From Clostridium sp. BJN0013 (lineage in GTDB: Bacteria > Bacillota > Clostridia > Clostridiales > Clostridiaceae), in NCBI RefSeq assembly GCF_040939125.1, contig NZ_CP162495.1:1178001-1242000 (forward strand): a stretch of 64,000 nt of DNA, written 5' to 3'. Both the position numbers and the translations under genes were made by a program. Positions 50,718 to 59,582 of the stretch are shown in pieces. Numbering within the stretch: position 1 is the first letter of the stretch; each line of letters starts with the position of its first letter. Below the pieces are notes generated by a model. It was given only the letters and a program-made list of their open reading frames with translations. It did not search any database and was not told where the DNA came from.

Positions 50718-52458
50718 GACCATAAAAAGGATTCTGATATTTTCGGGAAAGCACAGGGGAAAGTTGGTACAGTCCTTTGCACTTAATGTTATATTTTCCA
50801 TTTGTCAGGCAGTGCCTATTTTCGCCATGGTGTATGCTCTAAACAGCATTATAGTTGCAAGAGATACAGGAGAAAATATTACTATGGAAACTGTATTTTT
50901 GGCATTTTTGATAATGGCTGTAGGGCTGGCCGGTAAAATATTATTTGGTTACCTAGCTAATGAAAAAAGAAGTATTGCATGTTTTTCCATGTGTTCGGAC
51001 AAGAGAATTGAAATTGGGGATAGATTAAAGAGAATGCCTATGGGTTATTTTAGTTCCAATAGGCTTGGGGAGATTTCTTCTGTAGTTACTACTACCATTG
51101 GGGATATTGAAAACAAGGCAGGGGATATTTTGGATAAGATTATTGTGGGATTTGTTCATGCAGTTATAATAAGTATTGTAATAAGCCTTTTTGATTGGCG
51201 CATAGGTATTATATCTATTATAGCCATTATTTTAGGTGTGATTGTAAATTCCATACTTCAGAAAAAGAGTATTGATGTTGCTCCAAAACGTCAGGAAGCA
51301 CAGAGTGCCCTTGTTTCTGCGGTGTTGGAATATATACAGGGAATATCCATTGTAAAATCTTTTGGACTTGGTGAAAAATCAAACAGGGCGGTGGATGAAG
51401 CCATTGAAGAAAGCCGAAAGAGGAATATGGGCCTTGAGAAGGTGTTTAACAAGTTGATTGCACTTTACCTATATGTTTTCAAGATTGCAGCATGTACTAT
51501 CATTCTTATGTCCTGCTACCTTTTTTCAGGAGGCAGACTTTCTCTTTTAAGTACTCTCATGATGGTTATATCAAGTTTTGTGATTTACTCCTATATTGAG
51601 CTAATTGGAACTGTATCGGGAGTACTCAGATTGCTTGACAGCAGCATGGATAAAATTCAGGCTGTAGAAGAAATACCTCTTATGGATGAAAGTGGGAGGG
51701 ACATTCAACCTAAAAATTATAATATAGAACTTAAAAATATATCTTTTTCCTATGATGAAAGAAAGATTCTAGACAACATAACTCTTACCATACCGCAAAA
51801 TTCAACAGTGGCTATTGTAGGGCCTTCTGGAGGGGGGAAAAGTACTATCTGCAGCCTTATAGCCAGATTTTGGGATGTAAATGAAGGTAGAGTTCTACTT
51901 GGAGGATATGACGTGAAGGAATATACATGTGAAAGTCTTATGAGAAATATAAGCATGGTGTTTCAAAATGTATATTTGTTTCATGATACCATTTTGAACA
52001 ATATAAAGTTCGGATATCCGGAGGCAACCATGGAGGAAGTAGTTGAAGCGGCTAAAAGGGCCAGTTGCCATGAGTTTATAGAAAAGCTTCCTGAAGGATA
52101 CAATACGTTAATTGGAGAGGGTGGAAGCAGCCTCTCAGGAGGAGAAAAACAGCGTATTTCCATTGCAAGGGCTATACTGAAGGATGCCCCAATAATTATT
52201 TTGGACGAGGCCACTTCAAGTGTGGATCCTGAAAATGAAAACCAGCTTCAGCTTGCCATCCGAGAACTTACAAAATACAAGACTGTTATTATGATTGCCC
52301 ATCGTCTTTCAACAGTGAGAAATGCAGATAAAATTTTCGTGTTGAGTGAAGGACATATTGTACAAAGTGGAAAACATGAAGAACTTATAAGAGAGAAGGG
52401 CATCTACAGGGAGTTTATCCAGATAAGAAAAAAAGCCATTGGATGGAATCTGGGGTGA
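50710..52458 (+). CDS. ABC exporter-type half transporter, YbtQ/IrtB-like
   Basis: 582 residues with the same plan: spans such as SFALNVIFSICQAVPIFAMV and AVIISIVISLFDWRIGIISI, Walker A GPSGGGKST, signature LSGGEKQRISIARA, Walker B IIILDEATSSVDPENE, His switch MIAHRLSTV. Overlaps the previous gene (ATG 50710 before its TGA/TAA end) and shares its function as the second half of the transporter. Both ATP sites look canonical. A bidirectional terminator follows. Confidence 0.9.
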   Translation: MLKTIKRILIFSGKHRGKLVQSFALNVIFSICQAVPIFAMVYALNSIIVARDTGENITMETVFLAFLIMAVGLAGKILFGYLANEKRSIACFSMCSDKRIEIGDRLKRMPMGYFSSNRLGEISSVVTTTIGDIENKAGDILDKIIVGFVHAVIISIVISLFDWRIGIISIIAIILGVIVNSILQKKSIDVAPKRQEAQSALVSAVLEYIQGISIVKSFGLGEKSNRAVDEAIEESRKRNMGLEKVFNKLIALYLYVFKIAACTIILMSCYLFSGGRLSLLSTLMMVISSFVIYSYIELIGTVSGVLRLLDSSMDKIQAVEEIPLMDESGRDIQPKNYNIELKNISFSYDERKILDNITLTIPQNSTVAIVGPSGGGKSTICSLIARFWDVNEGRVLLGGYDVKEYTCESLMRNISMVFQNVYLFHDTILNNIKFGYPEATMEEVVEAAKRASCHEFIEKLPEGYNTLIGEGGSSLSGGEKQRISIARAILKDAPIIILDEATSSVDPENENQLQLAIRELTKYKTVIMIAHRLSTVRNADKIFVLSEGHIVQSGKHEELIREKGIYREFIQIRKKAIGWNLG

Positions 52459-52466
52459 CATTAGTA

Positions 52467-52502
52467 TTAAAAAGAGTCTTTTTTGGTCAAGACTCTTTTT
52501 AA
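52467..52502. terminator. Bidirectional terminator between ABC genes and hcp
   Basis: A perfect 14-bp stem, TTAAAAAGAGTCTT (52467-52480) with AAGACTCTTTTTAA (52489-52502), is flanked by A and T runs on opposite sides. It serves both converging units. Confidence 0.9.
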
Positions 52503-52516
52503 TATTTAGAGTAATT

Positions 52517-54169
52517 TTAATTAATTTGTTTAAGAGAACTTTTCAAGTCCTCTTCAGGAGTACTGATTGGCCTTATATCAAAGGTATCCACTAGATATTG
52601 AAGTATATTAGGGGATATAAATGCAGGCAAACTTGGTCCTAAATATATTCCTTTTATTCCAAGGGATAATAATGCCAATAAATCTGCCACTGCTTTTTGT
52701 TCATACCAGGATAGTATTATTGTTAATGGAAGGGAATTTACATCTGTGTCAAAAGCATCTGCCAGTGCTGTAGCTATTCTAACTGCTGAATAGGCATCAT
52801 TGCATTGCCCCACATCAAGTAATCTTGGAAGGCCCTCAATTGTTCCAAAATCCAATTTATTAAATCTATATTTTCCACAGGCTAAAGTAAGTATTATACA
52901 GTCATTAGGTACCATCTGTGCAAAGCTGGTATAGTAGTTTCTGCCAGGTCTTGCCCCATCACAACCGCCTATTAAAAAGAAATGTCTTATACTGCCTTTT
53001 TTTACGGCGTTTACTATTTCATTTGCATGAGATAGGGTTTCCTTATGACCAAATCCTACTAAAATCTCTTTTGTTTTTTCATCTTCTTTAAATCCTCCAA
53101 GTTCTAAAGCCTTATTTATTATTATACTAAAATCTTTTGTTCCATCTTCATTTACATCTATGTGCTGAACTCCATCCCATCCAACAACACTGGTGGCAAA
53201 TATTCTGTCTTTATATGTTTCTCTTGGTCTCATTAAACAATTAGTAGTCATTAAAATACATCCAGGTATTCCGTCAAATTCTTTCTGTTGGTTTTGCCAG
53301 GCTGAACCATAGTTGCCTACCAGATGTTTATATTTTTTTAGCTCTGGATATCCATGTGCAGGCAGCATCTCCCCATGGGTATAAATATTGATTCCTGTGC
53401 CTTCTGTCTGCTGGAGAAGCATTTCCAAATCTCTTAAATCATGGCCTGATACAATTATAAAGGGTCCTTTTTTAATATTTACATTAACTTTGTGGACAGA
53501 TGGATCTTTATATCTGGATGTATTGGCCTTATCCAATGTCTTCATAACCTCTATGCTCATATCACCCGTTCTCATTGTCATGCGGATCATGTCCTGCAGA
53601 GTTAAATTATCGTTGGTGGTGGCTTCTAATGCTAAAAAGTAGAATTGATCTATCTGCTCACTATTGTATCCTATAAATCTCGCTTGATGTCCATAGGCAC
53701 TTATACCTTTTAATCCATACAATATGGTAGAGCGTAGGGATCTGATATCAGCATCCAGATTTTCGTCGTACATAATTCCAGCTTTAACTGAATCTTTTAA
53801 CATATCTTCTTTTGTATCACTTAAATTATATGTAGCTGCATCTGGATATTTTCCTTCTGGAGATTTATTTCTCAATGATTCTTTTATTTTCTGTGATTCT
53901 TTTAATAATTTTACATGAGAGTTTGAATCAAAGTTTACATTTGTAAGAGTAGTAAATAAAGAATTCTCCAAAAATGTTACTATATTTTTATCTATAGTTT
54001 CTCCTCTGTCAATTAGTGTTTTAGCATAACAGGATATACCTTTCAATTGATATATCAATAAATCCTGTAGATTTGCAATTTCCGGGGTTTTACCACAAAC
54101 TCCACTTTTTGTACATCCTTTTCCACCAAAGGTTTGTTCACATTGATAGCAAAACATAGAATTTCCCAT
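52517..54169 (-). CDS. hcp: Hybrid cluster protein (hydroxylamine/NO reductase)
   Basis: 550 residues, the usual Hcp size. N-terminal Fe-S motif MFCYQCEQTFGGKGCTKSGV with the Cys spacing C-x2-C-x8-C-x5-C. Hybrid-cluster ligand segments are seen: GHDLRDLEMLLQQTEGTGIN (His, Glu), HGEMLPAHGYPELKKYKHL, GCILMTTNCLMRP (Cys), FLIGGCDGARPGRNYY (Cys), LACGKYRFNK (Cys) and a late Glu. The enzyme handles NO or hydroxylamine in anaerobes. A GGAGG site precedes ATG 54169. Two copies of AATAATTATT lie in its leader (near 54186 and 54226) and could be regulator contacts; this is weak. Confidence 0.95.
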   Translation of the reverse strand: MGNSMFCYQCEQTFGGKGCTKSGVCGKTPEIANLQDLLIYQLKGISCYAKTLIDRGETIDKNIVTFLENSLFTTLTNVNFDSNSHVKLLKESQKIKESLRNKSPEGKYPDAATYNLSDTKEDMLKDSVKAGIMYDENLDADIRSLRSTILYGLKGISAYGHQARFIGYNSEQIDQFYFLALEATTNDNLTLQDMIRMTMRTGDMSIEVMKTLDKANTSRYKDPSVHKVNVNIKKGPFIIVSGHDLRDLEMLLQQTEGTGINIYTHGEMLPAHGYPELKKYKHLVGNYGSAWQNQQKEFDGIPGCILMTTNCLMRPRETYKDRIFATSVVGWDGVQHIDVNEDGTKDFSIIINKALELGGFKEDEKTKEILVGFGHKETLSHANEIVNAVKKGSIRHFFLIGGCDGARPGRNYYTSFAQMVPNDCIILTLACGKYRFNKLDFGTIEGLPRLLDVGQCNDAYSAVRIATALADAFDTDVNSLPLTIILSWYEQKAVADLLALLSLGIKGIYLGPSLPAFISPNILQYLVDTFDIRPISTPEEDLKSSLKQIN

Positions 54170-54346
54170 TTTAATATCGCCTCCTGTAAATAATTATTCC
54201 ATATAGTTATTATTATATTTTTGACAATAATTATTCTATAGGTATTCATTATTAGTTTATTCTAGTGATGTCATTGTTTTTATATTGTCAAAAGGTCAAA
54301 AACAAATAATGGATTTATTGAAGTAGTTTGGCATTTTGCCATATAA

Positions 54347-54370
54347 TTTTTTACAGGCACCTGTAAAAAA
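54347..54370. promoter_or_regulatory. Palindromic operator upstream of the MarR gene
   Basis: TTTTTTACAGG-CA-CCTGTAAAAAA is an exact inverted repeat. Its core ACAGG...CCTGT recurs twice in the adjoining promoter, so all are likely sites for one regulator. Confidence 0.7.
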
Positions 54371-54374
54371 TATC

Positions 54375-54403
54375 TTGACATTTATAACAGGTACCAGTAT
54401 AAT
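54375..54403 (+). promoter_or_regulatory. Consensus sigma-A promoter of the MarR gene
   Basis: -35 TTGACA (54375-54380), 17-bp spacer, -10 TATAAT (54398-54403): a perfect consensus promoter. The spacer contains an operator half-site, so regulator binding would block RNA polymerase. Confidence 0.88.
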
Positions 54404-54426
54404 AATGCTAAAGGTACCTGTTATAA
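54382..54426. promoter_or_regulatory. Inverted-repeat operator over the MarR promoter
   Basis: TTATAACAGGTACC (54382-54395) and its exact complement GGTACCTGTTATAA (54413-54426) flank the -10 region and start point. Together with the palindrome at 54347 this forms a three-site array of the ACAGGTACC type, indicating tight autorepression. Confidence 0.75.
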
Positions 54427-54449
54427 ATTAATTAAGGAGGATTTACTAG

Positions 54450-55124
54450 ATGGAAAATAATTTTAACGAACTCTATGAAAAAATGTCAAAACTCCAGTGG
54501 CTTTTGCAGCGTCACCATTTGTTGAGCCATGCGCAATACGGCCCAATGGCCGATCCAACGCGCGGGCAGGGCAGAGTTTTAGCTATACTCAAGCTACAGG
54601 AGAGAATTAGTACCAAAGACCTTTCCTATCTGTTGGGTATTCGGCAGCAATCACTTAATGAGCTGCTAAACAAGCTGGAGAAGAAGGGCTACGTTGTCCG
54701 TGTCCCATCTGAGGAGGATAAGCGTATCATGCTGGTGACGCTGACTGAGAAGGGTAAAAATGAGCACCAGGAATCAGGTCTCAATTCCGAAAGTATTTTT
54801 AGCTGCCTCAGTGAAGAGGAACAGGCGGCATTCGGTAAATATCTGGACAGGATAATCACTGTGCTGGAGTCTCAACTTGGTGTTGAAGTGAACGATGACG
54901 AGTGGGATGAGTGGATGTGTGCTGCTCGTTCCCGTATGGGACATGAGCAAATTGAACGGCTCAGATCCATGCGCGGCGGATTTTTCGGCTCAAGATTCCA
55001 TGATATGTGGTCCAGAAAATCGGCACATGAGCCGCCCAAGCCAAATGACCACGATCCGCATGGCAACTGGCAGAACGGTTTTCACTTTGGTGGACAAAGG
55101 GATAAAAAGCCGGAGGATAAATAA
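54450..55124 (+). CDS. MarR-family transcriptional regulator with extended C-terminus
   Basis: 224 residues. The winged helix is clear: GQGRVLAILKLQERISTKDL, SYLLGIRQQSLNELLNKLEK, KGYVVRVPSEEDKRIMLVTL, TEKG. After residue ~160 comes an added tail (WDEWMCAARSRMGHEQIERL) ending in a His/Pro/Gly/Asp-rich stretch (EPPKPNDHDPHGNWQNGFHF). Codons are visibly more G+C-rich than neighbours, so it is probably acquired. A strong AAGGAGG ribosome site, a consensus promoter and three operator sites precede it; a terminator follows, so it stands alone. MarR regulators usually sit beside an exporter; none remains here. Confidence 0.88.
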   Translation: MENNFNELYEKMSKLQWLLQRHHLLSHAQYGPMADPTRGQGRVLAILKLQERISTKDLSYLLGIRQQSLNELLNKLEKKGYVVRVPSEEDKRIMLVTLTEKGKNEHQESGLNSESIFSCLSEEEQAAFGKYLDRIITVLESQLGVEVNDDEWDEWMCAARSRMGHEQIERLRSMRGGFFGSRFHDMWSRKSAHEPPKPNDHDPHGNWQNGFHFGGQRDKKPEDK

Positions 55125-55159
55125 TAAATAGATGTAAGAAATTTTAATATCATAGTGTT

Positions 55160-55199
55160 GGTGCCGCATATCTAAAAGCCAAAGGGCGGCACCTTTGTT
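55160..55199 (+). terminator. Terminator after the MarR gene
   Basis: GGTGCCGC (55160-55167) pairs with GCGGCACC (55186-55193), followed by TTTGTTT. Confidence 0.75.
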
Positions 55200-55202
55200 T
55201 AA

Positions 55203-55241
55203 AATATAGCTGAAATGGAAAGAGACTATTTAGAGTTAAAT
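55203..55241 (+). pseudogene. Response regulator remnant, part left of the IS element
   Basis: Thirteen codons (NIAEMERDYLELN) that continue on the other side of the IS4-type element as GYSVEIVQDGN. Reading across the target duplication gives a normal receiver-domain segment. Upstream is a stop and the MarR terminator, so the N-terminus was already lost before or at insertion. Confidence 0.65.
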
Positions 55242-56676
55242 CTAACCTACGGACAGCTAATAACCATATAAATGGGAATTAAAATTTGTATAGAAATATT
55301 CTGAAAATAATAAAAAGCACCAATTCATAGTATAAAATTGATTTGCAGCACAATTTTACTAGAAAAGGTGGCTTATTATGATCAATGATCAAGAATATAT
55401 TACTACAGAATTAAAAAAAATACTAGAAAAAATGATAATTTTATCATCATACCGTTTAAATAACTTAATAGCTATAGTTGTAGGAATAATAGTTTCACAG
55501 TCAGTTATATTATCCAAAATATCTCAAGAGCTGAAGGATTCCTATTCTTCAGGTACAGAAGAAAGTAAAATTAAAAGATTGAGAAGATTTTTAACTAACA
55601 AGGCTATTAATTGTGAGAAAATATATGAATTCTTCGCATATAGGTTACTACAAAAGTATAAAAGTCATTCAAAGAAAATATATATAATTTTTGATCACAC
55701 AACTATTATAGATAAATTTGTTATATTACAGTTTTCTTTAAAAGTGGGAAGAAGGGCAGTTCCCCTGTGGTATAAGATGTTCTTATATAAAGATGAGGGA
55801 AGTAAAGATTTCAAGTATATTAAACAAGGACTTAATTTTATACATAAAATAGTAGTTCCCTATAATTTTGATGTTACAATTTTAGCAGACAGGGGATTTA
55901 AAAGTGTCGATTTGTTTAAGTTTATAGATAAGACTTTAAAATTCAAGTATTGTATCAGGTGTACAAAAAATTTAAAAATATCAATATGCGGTAAACCAAA
56001 TATAAAAAAGCTGGGAAATATAATACCTTTAAAGGGAAAGACAAGACACTTTTACAATGTAAAATTAACATCTAAAAAATATATATGCAATCTGGCAGTC
56101 TGCAGGGCAGAAAGTTCTGATGATACCTGGTTCATAGCAAATAATTTAGAACAGACCTTTTCAATTAGAGAATATAAAAAAAGATTTGATATAGAAGAAA
56201 TGTTTAAAGATTTTAAATCTGGTGGGTTCAATTTAGAAGGTACCTGGACACATAATATCCAGTATGCAAGAACCTTATATTTATGCATTTGTATAGCTTA
56301 CTGCTGGATGATAACCCTTGGAACATCTTGTACAAAAGATAAGAAAAATAAACTTATTGGGGCTACAAAAACATTGAGAGACAAACAGGTAAGAATCTAC
56401 AGCTTATTTAGGGCTGGAGTTAAATGGTTCAAAAGATGTTATTATTCTTTAAGAAATACCTATTATTTAAAAATTGCTTTTACATTATATGAATATTAGT
56501 TCCTTTTATTTACATTGACATAAAACACTGTTATAAGTATAAATTTATACTTACATTTTAATCAATTTATTCAATAATAATCAATTAGGAATATGATTAA
56601 ATCCTTGAGTATAAACATCAACATCAATCATTATACTTTAATGGAATTTTATATAAATTTACTGTCCGTAGGTCAG
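55242..56676 (+). mobile_element. IS4-family insertion sequence, complete
   Basis: Ends carry inverted repeats CTAACCTACGGACAG (left) and CTGACCTACGGACAG (right, read inward), 14 of 15 identical. A 10-bp direct repeat AGAGTTAAAT flanks it (55232-55241 and 56677-56686), the target duplication. One transposase gene lies inside. The copy looks intact, and the perfect duplication indicates a fairly recent insertion. Confidence 0.92.
55378..56499 (+). CDS. IS4-family transposase
   Basis: 373 residues, DDE type. Catalytic segments: IYIIFDHTTIIDKF (first Asp), VTILADRGFKSVDLFKF (second Asp, DRGF) and the Y-(2)-R-(3)-E-(6)-K signature in YKKRFDIEEMFKDFKSGGF (Glu). The start is ATG 55378, preceded by AAAGGTGG. 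The frame is complete and ends 177 bases before the right end of the element. The long 3' untranslated part inside the element holds no other gene. Confidence 0.9.
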   Translation: MINDQEYITTELKKILEKMIILSSYRLNNLIAIVVGIIVSQSVILSKISQELKDSYSSGTEESKIKRLRRFLTNKAINCEKIYEFFAYRLLQKYKSHSKKIYIIFDHTTIIDKFVILQFSLKVGRRAVPLWYKMFLYKDEGSKDFKYIKQGLNFIHKIVVPYNFDVTILADRGFKSVDLFKFIDKTLKFKYCIRCTKNLKISICGKPNIKKLGNIIPLKGKTRHFYNVKLTSKKYICNLAVCRAESSDDTWFIANNLEQTFSIREYKKRFDIEEMFKDFKSGGFNLEGTWTHNIQYARTLYLCICIAYCWMITLGTSCTKDKKNKLIGATKTLRDKQVRIYSLFRAGVKWFKRCYYSLRNTYYLKIAFTLYEY

Positions 56677-56686
56677 AGAGTTAAAT

Positions 56687-56824
56687 GGATATAGTGTAGA
56701 AATTGTTCAAGATGGAAATAAAGGAATTGATATGGTCATGGAGGAAATGTATTATGTAATAATTGTTGATTTAATGCTTCCTGGAAAAATAGGTTTAAAT
56801 TATAAATATAATTTTTGTTTATAA
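56687..56824 (+). pseudogene. Response regulator remnant, part right of the IS element
   Basis: After the duplicated TTAAAT the frame reads GYSVEIVQDGNKGIDMVMEE and YYVIIVDLMLPGKIGLN, the receiver-domain strand with the phospho-acceptor Asp (VDLMLPG), then YKYNFCL and a stop. The DNA-binding domain is missing. Together with 55203-55241 it is one OmpR-type receiver fragment split by the IS copy. Confidence 0.75.
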
Positions 56825-56838
56825 AAATATGAAAAGTA

Positions 56839-56869
56839 TTGACTCTGACCTTTGGTAAGGGCGTATGAT
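56839..56869 (+). promoter_or_regulatory. MerR-type promoter with 19-bp spacer
   Basis: -35 TTGACT (56839-56844), -10 TATGAT (56864-56869), spacer of 19 bp containing the dyad CCTTTGGTAAGG. The over-long spacer with a central dyad is the hallmark of promoters that MerR regulators untwist. It lies 20 bases before the MerR gene itself, implying autoregulation. Confidence 0.85.
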
Positions 56870-56889
56870 TATATATGAGGTGAAAAATT

Positions 56890-57636
56890 ATGTTATACAA
56901 GGTTAAGGAAATTTCAGAACTTACAGGAGTTACAATAAAAACCTTATATTATTATCATAAAATAGGATTGCTGAAGCCGTGTAAAATAAGTGATGCAGGA
57001 TATCGTCTTTATGGAGAAAAAGAACTTGAACGTCTTCAGCAAATATTATTTTATAGAGAACTTGATTTTTCCCTAAAAGATATTAAGAAAACACTTGAGA
57101 ATGAACCAAGTCGTATAATGTGTTTAATTAAACAGCAAAAACTGCTTTTTGCGCGCAGGCAGAGATTGGATGCTTTATTGGAGACTATCGACAATTCTAT
57201 TAATCTAGTAAAGAAAGGAGAAACAATGAATAAAGAAGAAATGTTTAAAGGACTTAATGTAGATGAATGGGAAAATGCACTCTTAGAGCATAATAACTAT
57301 ATTAAAGATAACTATGGATATCAAATTCCTAAAATAAAATATGAAAATTTAGAAAATATGAATGAATCTGCAAAAGAAGCACAAAGATTCATAGAATATG
57401 TGGCAACTGCTCTAAAGAGTGGATGGAAAGCAAGTGATAAAAGACTTCAAAAGATATTAAAAGATCATATTGAATTTTTAAACAATCATAGTATGAATAT
57501 AAATTCAAAATTATTTGTTAAGCAGGCCAGATTTTTTCTAGAAGATGATTTTCACAGAGTTGTTCTTGAAAAGCAGCAAATTGGACTTAGTTATTATCTT
57601 TATACAATAGCTGAAATGTATGCAGAGTTAAATTGA
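56890..57636 (+). CDS. MerR-family regulator with TipAS drug-binding domain
   Basis: 248 residues. Residues ~1-70 are the MerR winged helix (YKVKEISELTGVTIKTLYYY, HKIGLLKPCKISDAGYRLYG), then a long helix (~78-112) and a C-terminal helical TipAS domain (MFKGLNVDEWENALLEHNNY ... RFFLEDDFHRVVLEKQ). TipA-type proteins bind thiopeptides or other multicyclic antibiotics and activate resistance genes. A shorter TipAS form could start at an internal ATG (57228 region, with GAAAGGAG before it), as in Streptomyces TipAS. The promoter has the MerR 19-bp spacer. Confidence 0.9.
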   Translation: MLYKVKEISELTGVTIKTLYYYHKIGLLKPCKISDAGYRLYGEKELERLQQILFYRELDFSLKDIKKTLENEPSRIMCLIKQQKLLFARRQRLDALLETIDNSINLVKKGETMNKEEMFKGLNVDEWENALLEHNNYIKDNYGYQIPKIKYENLENMNESAKEAQRFIEYVATALKSGWKASDKRLQKILKDHIEFLNNHSMNINSKLFVKQARFFLEDDFHRVVLEKQQIGLSYYLYTIAEMYAELN

Positions 57637-57645
57637 GTTATAGTG

Positions 57646-57677
57646 AAGTATAGGTGATAAATTTATCACCTATACTT
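57646..57677. terminator. 32-bp perfect palindrome between MerR and msrB
   Basis: The sequence equals its own complement over 32 bases (arms AAGTATAGGTGATAAA / TTTATCACCTATACTT, no loop). It begins 10 bases after the MerR stop. No U-tract follows, so it may be a weak bidirectional terminator or a protein site. Confidence 0.6.
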
Positions 57678-57785
57678 AGTTCATATTTGGATGTATTTTT
57701 CTGTAGAGAATAATAAGAATAAATAATGGGGATAATTAAAATTATTATTAGGATAACTATAAAATCTTTGTTATAAGCTTTGATT

Positions 57786-58232
57786 TTACTTATTTAAAAA
57801 TAATCTTTTATACTCACCGTACCCTTTTCTATCTAAATCATCTAAAGGTATAAATTTTATGGAAGCACTATTTATACAGTATCTGAGTCCTCCCAATTCC
57901 TTTGGACCGTCATTAAAGACATGGCCTAAGTGAGAATTTCCCTTTTTACTTCTTACTTCTGTTCTAATCATTCCATGGGAATTGTCTTTGGATTCATTTA
58001 TATTTTCAGGAACTAATGGTTTTGAAAAACTAGGCCAACCGCAGCCAGAGTCAAATTTATCCAGAGAGGTAAATAAGGCTTCTCCACTACAGATGTCCAC
58101 ATATATACCTTCTCCATTAAAGTTCCAATATTCATTTTCAAAAGGGGGTTCAGTTTCATTTTCCTGAGTTACCTTATATTGTATAGAAGAAAGCTTTTTC
58201 TTTAGGAATTCTTTATTATAAGTATTTGACAT
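57786..58232 (-). CDS. msrB: Peptide methionine-(R)-S-oxide reductase
   Basis: 148 residues. Motifs: [36 protein letters not shown] (resolving Cys), [20 protein letters not shown] and [13 protein letters not shown] with the catalytic Cys. The two CxxC zinc pairs of many MsrB proteins are absent (ICSGEALF has one Cys), so it is the non-zinc form. It repairs oxidised methionine in the cytoplasm. Start ATG 58232 with AAAGGATG upstream; the in-frame start at 58268 is less likely. Confidence 0.93.
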   Translation of the reverse strand: MSNTYNKEFLKKKLSSIQYKVTQENETEPPFENEYWNFNGEGIYVDICSGEALFTSLDKFDSGCGWPSFSKPLVPENINESKDNSHGMIRTEVRSKKGNSHLGHVFNDGPKELGGLRYCINSASIKFIPLDDLDRKGYGEYKRLFLNK

Positions 58233-58430
58233 AAGAACACATCCTTTTAATTTATTGTAAAATATCAATATATGTTTATTATAACCGTAATGGAAGTGTA
58301 CTAAAATATTAAATTATTTCTCTATATTAGAATTATCTGATATTATTTAAAGTGTATAAAAAATTAATCGATTTATTTAATAATAAACTTTTTAAAATTT
58401 TGTATTTTAAAATTTAAAGAAGGAGGCATA

Positions 58431-58754
58431 ATGATGATTATAACAACTACAAATTGTATAGAGGGAAAGAAAGTTTTAGAATATAAAGGAATTATTTTTG
58501 GAGAAGTAATTTCTGGTGTAGATGCTATTAAAGATATTGCAGCAGGATTTACTAACTTTTTTGGAGGACGTTCAAAATCTTATGAAGGAGAACTTATACA
58601 GGCTAGAGAAGAAGCGTTAGAAGAATTGAAAAATAGGGCGTATGCTGTTGGAGCAAATGCTGTTATTGGGATAGATATTGATTATGAGGTATTAGGACAG
58701 GGAGGAAATATGCTCATGGTAACTGCTTCAGGAACAGCAGTAGTAGTTGAGTAA
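58431..58754 (+). CDS. YbjQ/UPF0145 family protein
   Basis: 107 residues: [97 protein letters not shown]. It is a full-length YbjQ-like protein; the family forms pentamers and is called a heavy-metal-binding domain, but its role is unknown. GGAGG precedes two adjacent ATG codons (58431, 58434); either may be used. Thirty bases separate it from the methyltransferase, so they may be co-transcribed. Confidence 0.9.
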   Translation: MMIITTTNCIEGKKVLEYKGIIFGEVISGVDAIKDIAAGFTNFFGGRSKSYEGELIQAREEALEELKNRAYAVGANAVIGIDIDYEVLGQGGNMLMVTASGTAVVVE

Positions 58755-58783
58755 AAATAGATTTAATTCAAGGGGGATTGTAG

Positions 58784-59563
58784 GTGGAAAATCAAAGCAG
58801 AGTACAACAAAATTTTGGGAAAAATGCTTCTAATTATAGGTATAGTTCAGTCCATAATAATGCACGGGATCTTGATAGAATGATAAAATTATTGGATCCA
58901 CAACCTGAAGATAGGGTTTTAGATGTGGCAACTGGTACGGGTCATACAGCTATAAAACTTGCACAATACACTCAACAAGTTGAAGCGATTGACATTACAC
59001 GTGAAATGTTACATGAAGCAAAAGAACAGTCATATGAAAATGGAATTACCAATATAGAATTTCGTATTGAAGATGTTCATAATATGAAAATTCCAGACAA
59101 CACATTTCATATTGTTGTCTGTAGATTAGCTGCCCACCACTTTTCAAATATTAAAACAGCCCTTAAAGAAATGTGTAGAGTTCTAAAAATAGGAGGGAAA
59201 TTATATATTTTAGATTGTTCTGTAGTTGATGGATATGAGTCCGAAAAGATGTTTAATGAGATTGAACTATTGAGGGATAGTTCTCATGTATTTTCATATT
59301 CACCATGTTTATGGACTAAATTACTAAGAGAACTTCCTTTAGAAGGAGGACAGTTGAATTTTCATAAAGTTTCGTATGAATTACCTCAATGGTTTGAGCG
59401 TATGAAAACAGAACAAAAAAATAGGGATAAAATATTTGGAATTTTAGATAATTTATCCCAAAGAGTTAAAGAGTATTATCCTTATAGTGAGAATTATATA
59501 ACTACATATAGAGTAGAAATTCTGAAAAAGAAAATTCAAGCGAACGGTATTTGCTGTAACTAG
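58784..59563 (+). CDS. Class I SAM-dependent methyltransferase
   Basis: 259 residues from GTG 58784 (GGGGG upstream). Motif I VLDVATGTGHTAIKLAQYT, motif post-I VEAIDITREMLHEAKEQ, NIEFRIEDVHNMKIPDNTF, VVCRLAAHHFSNIKTALKEM, RVLKIGGKLYILD. This is the UbiE/Methyltransf_11 type. The substrate cannot be read from sequence; such proteins act on small molecules. C-terminal ~90 residues are helical and lack a DNA- or RNA-binding signature. Confidence 0.88.
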   Translation: MENQSRVQQNFGKNASNYRYSSVHNNARDLDRMIKLLDPQPEDRVLDVATGTGHTAIKLAQYTQQVEAIDITREMLHEAKEQSYENGITNIEFRIEDVHNMKIPDNTFHIVVCRLAAHHFSNIKTALKEMCRVLKIGGKLYILDCSVVDGYESEKMFNEIELLRDSSHVFSYSPCLWTKLLRELPLEGGQLNFHKVSYELPQWFERMKTEQKNRDKIFGILDNLSQRVKEYYPYSENYITTYRVEILKKKIQANGICCN

Positions 59564-59582
59564 TTTTTAAAAGAAGAAGTTA

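Noticed and set aside
54170-54300. Specific Hcp regulator operator (HcpR- or NsrR-like).
   Set aside because: Only repeated AATAATTATT motifs are seen, which are too common in A/T-rich DNA to assign.
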